Assembly: GCF_000378725.1 (NCBI RefSeq)
Contig: NZ_KB900369.1
Coordinates: 62,001-126,000, forward strand
DNA length: 64,000 nucleotides
Source of the DNA: Peptoniphilus lacrimalis DSM 7455
GTDB taxonomy: Bacteria; Bacillota; Clostridia; Tissierellales; Peptoniphilaceae
Direction of reading: 5' to 3'
Within the stretch, counting starts at the first letter, position 1, and each line of letters starts with the position of its first letter. Below the pieces are notes generated by a model, which was given only the letters and a program-made list of their open reading frames with translations, ran no database searches and had not been told where the DNA came from. A program made the translations under genes and the position numbers. Below are positions 37,843 to 46,712 of the stretch, piece after piece.

Positions 37843-38299
37843 TTTTGATCCTGTAACTAATGGTCACTTAGATATTATTGAAAGGGCAAAATCTATTTTT
37901 GGTCACGTAATTGTAGCTGTACTTGACAATGTCAGCAAAAAATCATTATTTACAACGGAGGAAAGGCTATACTTACTTAAAGAAGTTTTAAAAGATGATG
38001 AAAATATTGAAATTGATTCATTTAGTGGACTTCTTGTAGATTATGCAAAAAAGAAAAATTGTAAAGTTATAGTTAGAGGCTTGAGATCAGCTTCTGATTA
38101 TTTAAGTGAATACACTCTTGCCATGGCAAATATGCATTATAAAGATGGGGTAGAGACAGTATTTTTATTAGGGTCAAATGAAAAATTATTTGTAAGTTCA
38201 TCTCTTGCAAAAGAAGTTGCAACATTTGATGGAGATTTAACTTTATTCGTACCGGATATTGTTGGAAAAGCGATGAAAGATAAATTACTTAGGAGGTAA
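37820..38299 (+). CDS. coaD: phosphopantetheine adenylyltransferase
   Basis: A 159-residue nucleotidyltransferase of CoA synthesis. GSFDPVTNGHLDIIERA carries the TxGH ATP-binding motif, and RGLRSASDYLSEY and VSSSLAKEVA are the other family blocks. The start lies within the end of rsmD with GGAG upstream. It follows CoaBC in the pathway. Confidence 0.95.
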   Translation: MKVIYAGSFDPVTNGHLDIIERAKSIFGHVIVAVLDNVSKKSLFTTEERLYLLKEVLKDDENIEIDSFSGLLVDYAKKKNCKVIVRGLRSASDYLSEYTLAMANMHYKDGVETVFLLGSNEKLFVSSSLAKEVATFDGDLTLFVPDIVGKAMKDKLLRR

Positions 38300-38302
38300 A
38301 TT

Positions 38303-38743
38303 ATGACTTTAACAAATTTAGTTGATGAATTAGAAGATCTTGTAGAAACTGCAAGTCAAATACCACTAACAGGAAAAGTTATGGTAGATAGGCAAGAATT
38401 TATGGAAATATTAAATGACATAAAGGCACAGATGCCTGGAGAAATATCTCAAGCACAAAAGATTTATCAAGACAAAGATAATATTATAAATGGAGCACAT
38501 GACGAAGCTGATAAAATTTTATCAGCAGCACGCTCTCATGCAGAAAAAGTCATTGATGAAAATGAATTGGTAATACAAGCTAAAGATAAGGCAGAACAAA
38601 TTTTAACTCAAGCTAATAATGAATCTAATGAAATTAGAGAAAGAGTTAGAGATTATGCAGATAGTTTATTGGAAAATACCCAATCTAACTTGGCAGAAAT
38701 TATAAAAAAATTAAACGAAAATAGACAAGAATTAAGAGGATAA
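38303..38743 (+). CDS. coiled-coil protein of unknown function (clostridial ATPase-subunit-like family)
   Basis: A 146-residue soluble protein. The N-terminal 45 residues resemble the start of DivIVA-like or stalk proteins (LVDELEDLVETASQIPLTGK, then a conserved VDRQEFMEILNDI). The rest is a long Ala/Glu/Lys/Asn-rich helix predicted to form a coiled coil. Genes of this type sit next to coaD in many clostridia and are often labelled ATPase by weak likeness to V-type ATPase stalks; no nucleotide-binding motif is present. A structural or division role is possible. AGGAGGT precedes the ATG. Confidence 0.75.
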   Translation: MTLTNLVDELEDLVETASQIPLTGKVMVDRQEFMEILNDIKAQMPGEISQAQKIYQDKDNIINGAHDEADKILSAARSHAEKVIDENELVIQAKDKAEQILTQANNESNEIRERVRDYADSLLENTQSNLAEIIKKLNENRQELRG

Positions 38744-38764
38744 TTTATCCTCTTAATTTTTTTT
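38730..38764 (+). terminator. intrinsic terminator between convergent genes
   Basis: A perfect 13-bp stem (38730-38742 with 38746-38758) with a 3-base loop is followed by T on the + strand. It covers the stop codons of the + strand coiled-coil gene and of tmcAL on the - strand. The - strand side lacks an immediate T-run, so it acts mainly on + strand transcripts. Confidence 0.88.
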
Positions 38765-39901
38765 GACATAAGGACTTTTTGTAAAATCCTCATTCATAAT
38801 TGAATTTTTTAAATTATAAATATTAGTAGCTTTACATTCAATATTCATAAGCTCTTTTAAAACCCCACTAGATTTATCGTAATTTTCTTTAAATTTTATT
38901 ATTTTCTCATTTTCAATTAAATTTAAAATTTCTCTTCCTCTGTCATCCATAGCTAAAACTCTAATATAATCTACATTTAGTGCTTTTTTTACTAGACCCC
39001 TTCTAATATCCAGCAATATTTCTATCATAAGTCTTTTTATCCTAGAAGATGTATATCTCTTAGAATTCACCTTATTGATAAAATCGTAAACATTACAAGC
39101 GTTCAAATTGTTTAAAATTCTATTTTCAAGGCCCTCTTCATAGTCCATATAAGAATCATAATCTATCCTATAAGTTAAAATCTTAAATTTAAATAAATCA
39201 TATAAATCATCTAAAAAATGCAAGTCTTTAAAATTATTTGAACCGTATGGTATAAAAGTTGAAATATCTTTTTTGTCATATAAAAGCTTTCTAATAAAAG
39301 AAGATGAAGAAAATTTACCAGAGTAAGATAAATCATTATGATAAGTTTTTTTTCTCAATATACCGCAAAAAGAAAAATCTGCCCTTAATTTTTCAATTGC
39401 CCTTATATATTCTATAGCTAATTTATTATTAGGTTTATTTAAAACATTTTTTTCTTCTTCATTCAAAAAATCAAAGGACATTTCCATTGCCTTCAAATAT
39501 GAATGACCCTTTTTAATATTTGATTCTAATTTTGATTTGTCGAAATTATCTATAATTTTATTATTTATTTCTTCCAAAAACCTATAGTCATTTTCACAGC
39601 CAAAATATAGTTTATCAATAATACCTAAGGACTTTAATATTGATATACCACCTAACGAAAAATTTTTAGCACTTGAAGATGAATAAATTGTAGGCAGTTC
39701 TAATACAAGACTTACACCCATATCAACAGCAATTCTAGCTCTAGAAAATTTTGAAATAACAGAGGGTTCTCCTCTTTGTGTAAAATTTGATGACATAATT
39801 GCAACAATATATGGAGAGAAGGTTTTTTTTATCTCATTTATTTGAAAAAGATGGCCCCAATGAAAAGGGTTATATTCACAAATTAAGCCTGCTATTTGCA
39901 T
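38753..39901 (-). CDS. tmcAL: tRNA(Met) cytidine acetate ligase TmcAL (YlbM)
   Basis: A 382-residue nucleotidyltransferase-like enzyme that acetylates the wobble cytidine of elongator tRNA-Met using acetate and ATP. The N-terminus MQIAGLICEYNPFHWGH holds the HxGH ATP motif, and SSNFTQRGEPSVISKFSRA and AVDMGVSLVLELP are family blocks. I choose the ATG at 39901 because GGAGG lies just upstream; a TTG four codons earlier overlaps that SD. It is the only - strand gene of the window. It uses acetate, and acetate kinase lies divergently next to it. Confidence 0.92.
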   Translation of the reverse strand: MQIAGLICEYNPFHWGHLFQINEIKKTFSPYIVAIMSSNFTQRGEPSVISKFSRARIAVDMGVSLVLELPTIYSSSSAKNFSLGGISILKSLGIIDKLYFGCENDYRFLEEINNKIIDNFDKSKLESNIKKGHSYLKAMEMSFDFLNEEEKNVLNKPNNKLAIEYIRAIEKLRADFSFCGILRKKTYHNDLSYSGKFSSSSFIRKLLYDKKDISTFIPYGSNNFKDLHFLDDLYDLFKFKILTYRIDYDSYMDYEEGLENRILNNLNACNVYDFINKVNSKRYTSSRIKRLMIEILLDIRRGLVKKALNVDYIRVLAMDDRGREILNLIENEKIIKFKENYDKSSGVLKELMNIECKATNIYNLKNSIMNEDFTKSPYVKKN

Positions 39902-39917
39902 TTTTACCTCCAATTTA

Positions 39918-39944
39918 TTGACTTAAGATTTCAAATGATATAAT
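39918..39944 (+). promoter_or_regulatory. promoter of ackA
   Basis: TTGACT (39918-39923) precedes TGA-TATAAT (-10 at 39939-39944) by 15 bases. An overlapping TATAAT at 39944-39949 gives 20 bases. The extended -10 makes the first more likely. It lies between the divergent tmcAL and ackA. Confidence 0.55.
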
Positions 39945-39998
39945 ATAATTATGTTAATTATACAATAATTTTTTATAAAATTAAAATTAGGAGGAAGC

Positions 39999-41192
39999 AT
40001 GAAGATATTAGTTATTAATTGCGGTTCTTCATCTTTAAAGTATCAGCTAATTGATATGACTGATGAATCAATAATGGCAAAAGGTCTTGTTGAAAGAATC
40101 GGCATTGAAGGTGCAAGAATTAAGCATGAAACTATAGGCAAAGAAAAAAAAGTTACTCAGTGTCCAATAGAGGATCACAAAAAAGCGTTAAAATTAGTTA
40201 TGGACTCTTTAATTGATGCAGAATATGGTGCAATAAAATCTTTAGATGAAATTGCCGCAGTTGGTCATAGAGTTGTCCATGGAGGAGAAAGTTTCTCTAA
40301 ATCAGTTATAATAGATGAAGATGTTATGAAAGCTATTGAAGAAAATGTTGAAATAGCGCCACTTCATAACCCACCGAATATAATGGGTATAAGAGCATGT
40401 CAAAAGTTATTGCCTAACATTAAACAGGTAGTAGTTTTTGATACAGCATACCATCAAACTATGCCAGATGAATCTTATATTTATGCTCTTCCTTATGAAT
40501 ACTATGAAAAATATAAGGTTAGACGTTATGGATTCCACGGAACAAGTCATGCCTACGTTGCACATAGAGCTGCAGAAATGTTAGATATTGACTTTGATAA
40601 AGTTAATTTAATAACTTGCCATTTAGGAAATGGAGCCAGCCTTACAGCCATTAAGGGCGGTAAAAGTATAGATACTTCAATGGGATTCACTCCACTTGAA
40701 GGATTAATTATGGGAACTAGAAGTGGAGATTTAGATCCAGCAATTCTACCTTATATAATGCAAAAAGAAAATCTAAATTCTGACGAAATGAATAATGTTT
40801 TAAATAAGAACTCAGGAGTATATGGTATTTCTGGCGTATCTTCAGATTTTAGGGATATTGAAGAAGCTCAAGAAAAAGGAAATAAAAGAGCAGACCTTGC
40901 ACTTAGAGCTTATGCTCACAGAGTAAGAAAATATATAGGTGCATATTTTACAGAACTTGACCATGTTGATGGTATTGTATTTACAGCAGGTCTTGGTGAA
41001 AATTCTCCTGAAATGAGAGAATCAATTTGTAAAGGTCTTGAAATTTTAGGAATTAAAATAGATACACAAAAAAATAACGTCAGAGGAAAAGATACTGTAA
41101 TTTCTGCGGATGATTCAAAAGTTAAGGTACTTGTTATTCCTACTAATGAAGAATTAATGATTGCAAGAGATACTTTAAAATTAGTAAAATAA
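39999..41192 (+). CDS. ackA: acetate kinase
   Basis: A 397-residue ASKHA-fold enzyme that makes ATP from acetyl phosphate, a mark of fermentative metabolism. [49 protein letters not shown] and GTRSGDLDP are the family motifs with the catalytic His and Arg. AGGAGG precedes the ATG. No pta gene is adjacent. Position before DUF177-rpmF is the usual clostridial order. Confidence 0.96.
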   Translation: MKILVINCGSSSLKYQLIDMTDESIMAKGLVERIGIEGARIKHETIGKEKKVTQCPIEDHKKALKLVMDSLIDAEYGAIKSLDEIAAVGHRVVHGGESFSKSVIIDEDVMKAIEENVEIAPLHNPPNIMGIRACQKLLPNIKQVVVFDTAYHQTMPDESYIYALPYEYYEKYKVRRYGFHGTSHAYVAHRAAEMLDIDFDKVNLITCHLGNGASLTAIKGGKSIDTSMGFTPLEGLIMGTRSGDLDPAILPYIMQKENLNSDEMNNVLNKNSGVYGISGVSSDFRDIEEAQEKGNKRADLALRAYAHRVRKYIGAYFTELDHVDGIVFTAGLGENSPEMRESICKGLEILGIKIDTQKNNVRGKDTVISADDSKVKVLVIPTNEELMIARDTLKLVK

Positions 41193-41214
41193 TTAGTAAA
41201 ACTGCTATTAAAAC

Positions 41215-41243
41215 TTGACAATTTATATTATATTTTATATAAT
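41215..41243 (+). promoter_or_regulatory. consensus promoter of the DUF177-rpmF unit
   Basis: TTGACA (41215-41220) and TATAAT (41238-41243) are separated by 17 bases: a perfect sigma-A promoter. Confidence 0.9.
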
Positions 41244-41272
41244 AACTTGCATGTAATTTTGAGGTGAGAAAT

Positions 41273-41803
41273 ATGCTATTAGATTTATCTAACTTTCTAT
41301 CGGAAGAGCTTGACGAATATTCCTTTAGCGGAAATTTAGAGTCAACCGATTCTTCTTTTGAAGTCGATGATTTAAATTTAATCTTTCCAATTTATTACAA
41401 GGGAAAAATAACAAATCTTATATCAGGATATGAATTAAATTTACAAATTACTTATAAATTTAAGACACATTGTGATAGGTGTTTAAAGGAAATAGTTGCT
41501 GAAATTCAAACTCCTTATAAGGGATATTATTATAAAGACAAAAGTCTTTATGATAAAGATAGTGTTGAAGATTATTTCCAAATACAAGAACAAGCAATTA
41601 ATTTAGATGAAATTATTATTTCACTAGTTATTATGTCAAAACCCTATAAAGTTTTGTGCAAAGAAGATTGTAAGGGACTGTGTCCTATATGTGGGACAAA
41701 TATTAATGAAAATACTTGTGAATGTTCAAAAAAAATAACAGAGCAAAGTATAGACCCTCGTTTTGCAAAACTCAAGGATTTATTTAAAAATGAGGAGGTG
41801 TGA
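41273..41803 (+). CDS. yceD: DUF177 (YceD-like) protein
   Basis: A 176-residue protein of the YceD/DUF177 family, linked to 23S rRNA accumulation and found before rpmF in most bacteria. A Cys pair in HCDRCL near the middle and the C-terminal [19 protein letters not shown] suggest zinc binding. The ATG at 41273 follows GAGGTGA with 5-base spacing; a GTG at 41264 is part of that SD. bL32 starts three bases after the stop, so they are co-translated. Confidence 0.88.
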   Translation: MLLDLSNFLSEELDEYSFSGNLESTDSSFEVDDLNLIFPIYYKGKITNLISGYELNLQITYKFKTHCDRCLKEIVAEIQTPYKGYYYKDKSLYDKDSVEDYFQIQEQAINLDEIIISLVIMSKPYKVLCKEDCKGLCPICGTNINENTCECSKKITEQSIDPRFAKLKDLFKNEEV

Positions 41804-41805
41804 TA

Positions 41806-41994
41806 ATGGCTGTACCAAAGAGAAAAACTTCAAAACAAAGAAAAAATAAGAGAAGAGCATCTTCTTATGTTTTAAACAAAGCTACTTTTGTTGAATGTCC
41901 TAACTGTCACGAAATGAAATTGCCTCATAGAATTTGTCCAGAATGTGGATACTATGATGGTAAGGAAGTTATTAAAATTGAAGAAGCAAATTAA
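41806..41994 (+). CDS. rpmF: 50S ribosomal protein bL32 (zinc-binding form)
   Basis: A 62-residue large-subunit protein starting [17 protein letters not shown], the family hallmark. Two Cys pairs, CPNCHE and CPECGYY, form a zinc site. The ATG at 41806 follows GAGGAGGTG. plsX and fatty acid genes, which often follow rpmF, are absent. Confidence 0.96.
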   Translation: MAVPKRKTSKQRKNKRRASSYVLNKATFVECPNCHEMKLPHRICPECGYYDGKEVIKIEEAN

Positions 41995-42015
41995 GATATT
42001 TTAATGAGAAATATT

Positions 42016-42041
42016 AGCATGGTTAAAAGCCATGCTTTTTT
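42016..42041 (+). terminator. intrinsic terminator after rpmF
   Basis: A 7-bp stem AGCATGG/CCATGCT (42016-42022 with 42030-42036) and a 7-base loop lead into six T. Confidence 0.87.
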
Positions 42042-42193
42042 ATTTGAAATTCAAATTTAGTAATACAAATATATAAAGTTTTGTCCTATTTTAATATAAT
42101 CAACTATTTGTTGTAATTAAATTAACAATTGAAATTAATATGAAAATTTTACTAATACTTAAAATATTAAAAATTTTTTCATAAAATATATAA
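42042..42193 (+). other. AT-rich gap upstream of the rpsB promoter
   Basis: The gap between rpmF and rpsB is 326 bases. This part holds no gene. A and T tracts just upstream of the -35 box at 42194 could act as an UP element for RNA polymerase alpha subunits. I see nothing else in it. Confidence 0.4.
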
Positions 42194-42222
42194 TTGCTAA
42201 ATTTCACTACTTATGATATACT
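42194..42222 (+). promoter_or_regulatory. promoter of rpsB operon
   Basis: TTGCTA (42194-42199) and TATACT (42217-42222) are separated by 17 bases, with an extended TGA at 42214-42216. The expected start near 42229 leaves a leader of about 92 bases. Confidence 0.82.
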
Positions 42223-42244
42223 TTTAAACGATAATAATAACACA

Positions 42245-42299
42245 CATTCTCTGATGGTTGAAGAGTTGCATTATGTCCTTTTGCCACAAGATGAGAATG
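42245..42299 (+). promoter_or_regulatory. structured leader of rpsB (possible S2 autoregulatory site)
   Basis: CATTCTC (42245-42251) pairs perfectly with GAGAATG (42293-42299), closing a 41-base region. The structure lies between the promoter and the GGAGG SD at 42311. Ribosomal protein genes often carry such leaders for feedback control. I cannot match it to a named RNA family. Confidence 0.5.
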
Positions 42300-42320
42300 G
42301 AGGATTAAACGGAGGTAAAA

Positions 42321-43145
42321 ATGTCAGTTATATCAATGAAAAGTTTATTAGAAGCTGGGGTTCACTTCGGTCATCAAACTAGAAGATGGAACCCAAAGAT
42401 GAGCAAATTCATCTTCACAGAAAGAAATGGAATCTATATTATAGATTTACAAAAAACAGTTAAGAAAATCGAAGAAGCTTATGATTTTGCAAGAGAAATT
42501 TCTGCAAATGGTGGCAAAATTTTGTTTGTAGGTACAAAAAAACAAGCACAAGATGCTATTGAAAAAGAAGCTAAAAAGTGTGAAATGCCTTTTATCAACC
42601 AAAGATGGTTAGGAGGCTTATTAACAAACTATAAAACTATCAGAAAAAGAATTGATAGACTCTTCAAATTAATTGAAATGGAAGATGATGGTACTTTTGA
42701 TGTTCTTCCAAAGAAAGAAGTTATTCAACTTATCCATGAAAGAGAAAGACTTGAAAAATTCTTAGGTGGAATTAAAGATATGGATAAAATGCCAGATGCT
42801 CTTTATATAGTTGATCCTAAGAAAGAAAAAATAGCTGTAAAAGAAGCTCATATTCTAGGCATCCCTGTAATTGGTATCGTTGATACAAATTGTGATCCAG
42901 ATGAACTTGATTTCCCAATACCAGGTAATGATGATGCAATAAGAGCTGTTAAGCTAATAACTGAAACTATTGCAAATGCAGTGTTAGAAGGAAAACAAGG
43001 CACTCAAAATGTTGTAGAAAATGACGAAGAAAATTTGGACACAGAAGAAAATGTTCCTAGTGAAGAAGTTAATATAGAAGAAGCTTTAGATACAGATGTG
43101 CCACAAGCTGAAGATGAATCAGCTGAAAAACAAGAAGAAGAATAA
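42321..43145 (+). CDS. rpsB: 30S ribosomal protein uS2
   Basis: A 274-residue small-subunit protein. [22 protein letters not shown] at the N-terminus (residues 5-26), RWLGGLLTN and the [21 protein letters not shown] block are typical. The last 50 residues form an Asp/Glu-rich tail beyond the usual core of about 225. GGAGG precedes the ATG. It heads the rpsB-tsf-pyrH-frr block. Confidence 0.96.
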   Translation: MSVISMKSLLEAGVHFGHQTRRWNPKMSKFIFTERNGIYIIDLQKTVKKIEEAYDFAREISANGGKILFVGTKKQAQDAIEKEAKKCEMPFINQRWLGGLLTNYKTIRKRIDRLFKLIEMEDDGTFDVLPKKEVIQLIHERERLEKFLGGIKDMDKMPDALYIVDPKKEKIAVKEAHILGIPVIGIVDTNCDPDELDFPIPGNDDAIRAVKLITETIANAVLEGKQGTQNVVENDEENLDTEENVPSEEVNIEEALDTDVPQAEDESAEKQEEE

Positions 43146-43150
43146 TATTT

Positions 43151-43187
43151 AGGAAGTTCTAAAGCATATTTTGGAACTTCCTTTTTT
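43151..43187 (+). terminator. intrinsic terminator/attenuator between rpsB and tsf
   Basis: A 9-bp perfect stem (43151-43159 with 43174-43182) with a 14-base loop is followed by TTTTTT. It would lower tsf expression relative to rpsB. Confidence 0.85.
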
Positions 43188-43209
43188 AAAGTATAAAGGA
43201 GTGAATAAT

Positions 43210-43860
43210 ATGAAAATAAGTGCCTCTTTAATTAAAGAACTTAGAGAAAAAACTGGTGCTGGAATGATGGATTGTAAGAAAGCCTTAGCGGAAACTGATG
43301 GTAATATGGATAAAGCATTTGATTATTTGAGAGAAAAAGGACTTTCTTCAGTTGCTAAAAAATCTTCAAGAATTACATCTGAAGGTTTAGTGGATTCATA
43401 CATTCATGGTGGAAGAATTGGCGTGTTAATTGAAGTAAATTCAGAAACAGATTTCGTTGCTAAAAATGATGAATTTAAGAGATTCGTTAGAGATATGGCT
43501 ATGCAAGTAGCTGCTGTAAACCCTAAATATATCAGCCGTGAGGAAGTTCCTGAAGAAGAACTTGCACATGAAAAGGAAGTTCTTACTGAACAAGCTCGTC
43601 AAGAAGGAAAACCTGAAAAAATTATTGAAAAGATGGTTGAAGGTAGACTTGAAAAATTCTATGAAGAAATTGTTCTTTTAGATCAAAAGTTTATCAAAGA
43701 TTCAGACAAAAAAGTAAAAGATATTTTAAATGATCTTATAGCTAAAATAGGAGAAAACATTAAAATTAGAAGATTTGTTAGATTTGAAGTTGGAGAAGGA
43801 TTAGAAAAGAAAAATGAAGATTTTGCTGAAGAAGTAGCAAAACAAATGGGTCAAAACTAG
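43210..43860 (+). CDS. tsf: elongation factor Ts
   Basis: A 216-residue guanine-nucleotide exchange factor for EF-Tu. The N-terminal UBA-like domain has [16 protein letters not shown], and [12 protein letters not shown] is the core contact block. A single compact core domain makes it shorter than E. coli Ts (283), within the range of Firmicutes and Thermus-like forms. ATG 43210 follows AAAGGAG; a frame opening at 43171 lies inside the terminator and is not the start. Confidence 0.95.
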   Translation: MKISASLIKELREKTGAGMMDCKKALAETDGNMDKAFDYLREKGLSSVAKKSSRITSEGLVDSYIHGGRIGVLIEVNSETDFVAKNDEFKRFVRDMAMQVAAVNPKYISREEVPEEELAHEKEVLTEQARQEGKPEKIIEKMVEGRLEKFYEEIVLLDQKFIKDSDKKVKDILNDLIAKIGENIKIRRFVRFEVGEGLEKKNEDFAEEVAKQMGQN

Positions 43861-43868
43861 GTGGTATC

Positions 43869-44573
43869 TTGCCTCAGTATAATAGAATAGTTTTAAAATT
43901 ATCAGGCGAAGCCATGGCTGGAAAGCAAGGCGTCGGAATAGATTTAGATGTTATTAATAAGATAGCTAATCAGGTCAAGAAAATTCATGATTTAGGAGTA
44001 GAAACAGGTATTGTTGTAGGTGGTGGAAACTTCTGGCGTGGTAGAGATGCACAAACTATAGACAGAGCCACTTCCGATTATATGGGAATGCTTGGAACTA
44101 TTATGAACGCTTTAGCATTGCAAGATGCTTTGGAAAAATTAGATGTAAACACAAGATGTCAAACTGCAATTGAAATGAAAGCTGTTGCAGAACCATATAT
44201 TAGAAGACGTGCCATTAGACATTTGGAAAAAGGTAGAGTGGTAATATTTTCTGCTGGAGTCGGAAATCCATTCTTTTCAACAGATACTGCTGCAGCCCTA
44301 AGAGCGGCTGAAATAGATGCCGATGTAATACTTCTTGCAAAAAAAGGAGTAGATGGCATATATGATTCTGACCCTAAATTTAATAAAGATGCGAAGAAAT
44401 ATGATAGCCTAAGTTATCAAGAAATTCTAAATAAAAATTTAAAAATAATGGATGCAACTGCAACCTCTTTATGTATGGATAACAAAATTCCTTTGATAGT
44501 CTTTGGTATTGATAAGGAAGATTCAATGTATGATGTTGTTTGTGGTAAATTTTTAGGTACAGTTGTTTCTTAG
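43869..44573 (+). CDS. pyrH: UMP kinase
   Basis: A 234-residue hexameric kinase of the amino acid kinase fold that makes [14 protein letters not shown] at the N-terminus, [10 protein letters not shown], and [25 protein letters not shown] are family signatures. The start is TTG at 43869 with AGGTGG upstream. The frr gene follows by nine bases. Confidence 0.95.
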   Translation: MPQYNRIVLKLSGEAMAGKQGVGIDLDVINKIANQVKKIHDLGVETGIVVGGGNFWRGRDAQTIDRATSDYMGMLGTIMNALALQDALEKLDVNTRCQTAIEMKAVAEPYIRRRAIRHLEKGRVVIFSAGVGNPFFSTDTAAALRAAEIDADVILLAKKGVDGIYDSDPKFNKDAKKYDSLSYQEILNKNLKIMDATATSLCMDNKIPLIVFGIDKEDSMYDVVCGKFLGTVVS

Positions 44574-44582
44574 GAGGAAATT

Positions 44583-45140
44583 ATGATTAACGATTTGAAA
44601 AAATCCAGCGAAGAAAAGATGAAAAAGACCATAAGTTCTTTAAAAGAAGATTTTCAAAGTATAAGGGCTGGTCGTGCTAATACATCACTTCTTGATAAAA
44701 TTACAGTTGATTATTACGGACAACAAAGCCCCATAAATCAAGTAGCCGGTCTATCAGCTCCTGAACCGAGAATGCTTATGATTTCACCTTGGGACCCAAA
44801 ATTAATTCCTGAAATTGAAAAATCTATTTTAAAATCAGATTTAGGTATAACTCCTTCTAACGATGGAAAAGTTATCAGATTAATTATTCCACAACTTACT
44901 GAGGAAAGAAGAAAAGACCTTACAAAAGTTGTAGGAAAAAATTCAGAAGCTGCTAAAATTGCTATCAGAAATATTAGAAGAGATGCAATGGATGAAATCA
45001 AAAAGGCTGAAAAATCTAAAGAGATAACTGAAGATGATAGAAAGAGTAATGAAGAAGAAATACAAAAATTAACTGATAAATATATTGAAGAAATTGATAA
45101 AATAACTAAGGCAAAAGAAATCGAATTAATGGAAATTTAA
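44583..45140 (+). CDS. frr: ribosome recycling factor
   Basis: A 185-residue factor that splits the post-termination ribosome with EF-G. The [31 protein letters not shown] and [12 protein letters not shown] blocks are typical. Length is exactly normal. AGGAGG precedes the ATG. A terminator follows. Confidence 0.96.
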   Translation: MINDLKKSSEEKMKKTISSLKEDFQSIRAGRANTSLLDKITVDYYGQQSPINQVAGLSAPEPRMLMISPWDPKLIPEIEKSILKSDLGITPSNDGKVIRLIIPQLTEERRKDLTKVVGKNSEAAKIAIRNIRRDAMDEIKKAEKSKEITEDDRKSNEEEIQKLTDKYIEEIDKITKAKEIELMEI

Positions 45141-45145
45141 TAAAT

Positions 45146-45175
45146 AAGGGGCTGTTTAGTCAGCCCTTTTTTATT
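45146..45175 (+). terminator. intrinsic terminator after frr
   Basis: A 9-bp stem with one G-T pair (45146-45154 with 45161-45169) and a 6-base loop ends in a T-rich tail. uppS begins 18 bases later, without a promoter I can see. Confidence 0.85.
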
Positions 45176-45192
45176 TTATTCGAAGAGGTATT

Positions 45193-45918
45193 ATGAGTTT
45201 TTATGATGTGATTAATTTAGATAATATTCCCAAACATATAGGAATTATTATGGATGGTAATGGCAGATGGGCAAAATCAAAAAATTTACCACGATCTTTT
45301 GGTCATAAGGCTGGAAGTGATAGAGTAATTGATATAGTTGAAGCGTCCTATGAGCTTGGTGTTAAATCTTTGAGTCTATACGCTTTTTCCACGGAAAATT
45401 GGAAAAGGCCAAGAGATGAAATATCAAAATTGATGGAACTTATTAAATATTATATCAGGACTCAATTAGCAAAAATTAACAAAAATAATGTTAGGATTAA
45501 TGTTTTTGGTGATATTGAACCTTTACCAGAATCTGTAAAAAATGAAATTCTTATGGCCGTCGAAAAAACTAAAACTAATGATAAAATGAACCTAAATATT
45601 TGCCTAAACTACGGTGGGCAAGATGAGATTTTAAGAGCTTGCAAAAATATTTCAAAAGATGTTTTGGATGGTAAAATTACTACTGATGATATAAATAAAG
45701 AGATTTTTGAATCTTATCTTTATAGTAAAGGACAAGATAGTCTTGACTTATTAATTAGACCTAGCGGTGAATTAAGGGTTTCCAACTTTATGCTTTGGCA
45801 GTTGGCTTATGCTGAATTTTATTTTTCAAATATTTTATGGCCCGATTTTACAAAAGAGGAACTTTATAAAGCGATTTACTCTTATCAAAATAGGGATAGA
45901 AGGTATGGTGGACTTTGA
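45193..45918 (+). CDS. uppS: undecaprenyl diphosphate synthase
   Basis: A 241-residue cis-prenyltransferase that makes the lipid carrier for cell-wall precursors. IMDGNGRWAKSKNLPRSFGH holds the catalytic Asp and the diphosphate site, YAFSTENWKRP is the second block, and LLIRPSGELRVSNFMLWQ the C-terminal signature. Its substrates come from the MEP pathway encoded by ispD, ispF and ispG in this window. Stop and cdsA start overlap as TGATG. Confidence 0.96.
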   Translation: MSFYDVINLDNIPKHIGIIMDGNGRWAKSKNLPRSFGHKAGSDRVIDIVEASYELGVKSLSLYAFSTENWKRPRDEISKLMELIKYYIRTQLAKINKNNVRINVFGDIEPLPESVKNEILMAVEKTKTNDKMNLNICLNYGGQDEILRACKNISKDVLDGKITTDDINKEIFESYLYSKGQDSLDLLIRPSGELRVSNFMLWQLAYAEFYFSNILWPDFTKEELYKAIYSYQNRDRRYGGL

Positions 45919-46703
45919 TGAAAGATTTAACAAAAAGACTAATAACAGCAATAATAGGAGTAATTATCCTTATTGGAGTTTTATTACTTGGAATAAAAGC
46001 TGTTAAAGTAGCTGTTTTTATTGTAACTTTAGAGATTATAAGAGAGCTTTATAATGCTTTTTATAAATTAGAAATAAGAATTAGTCTTCCAATTTTATAT
46101 TTATCATCCCTGATAACTTTTTTATTTTCTTATTTTAATTATAATATTATATTTCCTTTGATTATAACTTTTCTTATAAACGGATTTTTCTCTATTATAT
46201 TAATTAAATATTCAACAAGGGATATGGTATATACCATTTTTTCTTATTTTTACGGAGTATTTTTTATTAATCTCTTAGCTTATGTTAATGAAATTTCTTT
46301 TTTAATTTCTGCTTTTATAATTGCATTTTCAACTGATACTTTCGCTTATATTATTGGGTCGAAATTTGGAAAACATAAACTAATTGAAAGAATAAGCCCT
46401 CATAAATCAGTAGAGGGAGCAATAGGAGGAAGTACATTTTCTGTAATAGTTACAGGGTTTTATTTTTATTTTGTGAAGACTCATTATATTAATTTTGATA
46501 TTGATATTTCAGTTCTTATTATAATTTTATTAGCATCTATCTCTGGACAATTTGGAGATTTATTTGCTTCAAAAATTAAAAGAGAAACAGGTATTAAAGA
46601 TTTTTCTCAAATATTACCAGGGCACGGAGGATTTTTAGACAGATTTGACTCATTAATATTTGTTTGTCCTTTCGTATATTTCTTATACTATTTTATATCT
46701 TAA
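45918..46703 (+). CDS. cdsA: phosphatidate cytidylyltransferase
   Basis: A 261-residue integral membrane enzyme with about eight hydrophobic segments that makes CDP-diacylglycerol for phospholipids. The signature SKIKRETGIKDFSQILPGHG followed by GFLDRFDS is at the C-terminus. I take ATG 45918, preceded by GGTGG; a TTG one codon earlier is possible. The dxr gene that often lies between cdsA and rseP is not here. Confidence 0.94.
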   Translation: MKDLTKRLITAIIGVIILIGVLLLGIKAVKVAVFIVTLEIIRELYNAFYKLEIRISLPILYLSSLITFLFSYFNYNIIFPLIITFLINGFFSIILIKYSTRDMVYTIFSYFYGVFFINLLAYVNEISFLISAFIIAFSTDTFAYIIGSKFGKHKLIERISPHKSVEGAIGGSTFSVIVTGFYFYFVKTHYINFDIDISVLIIILLASISGQFGDLFASKIKRETGIKDFSQILPGHGGFLDRFDSLIFVCPFVYFLYYFIS

Positions 46704-46712
46704 GGAGGTTTT

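Noticed and set aside
42194-42382. A 62-codon open frame over the rpsB promoter and start
   Set aside because: It begins in the -35 box, has no SD and overlaps rpsB in another frame.
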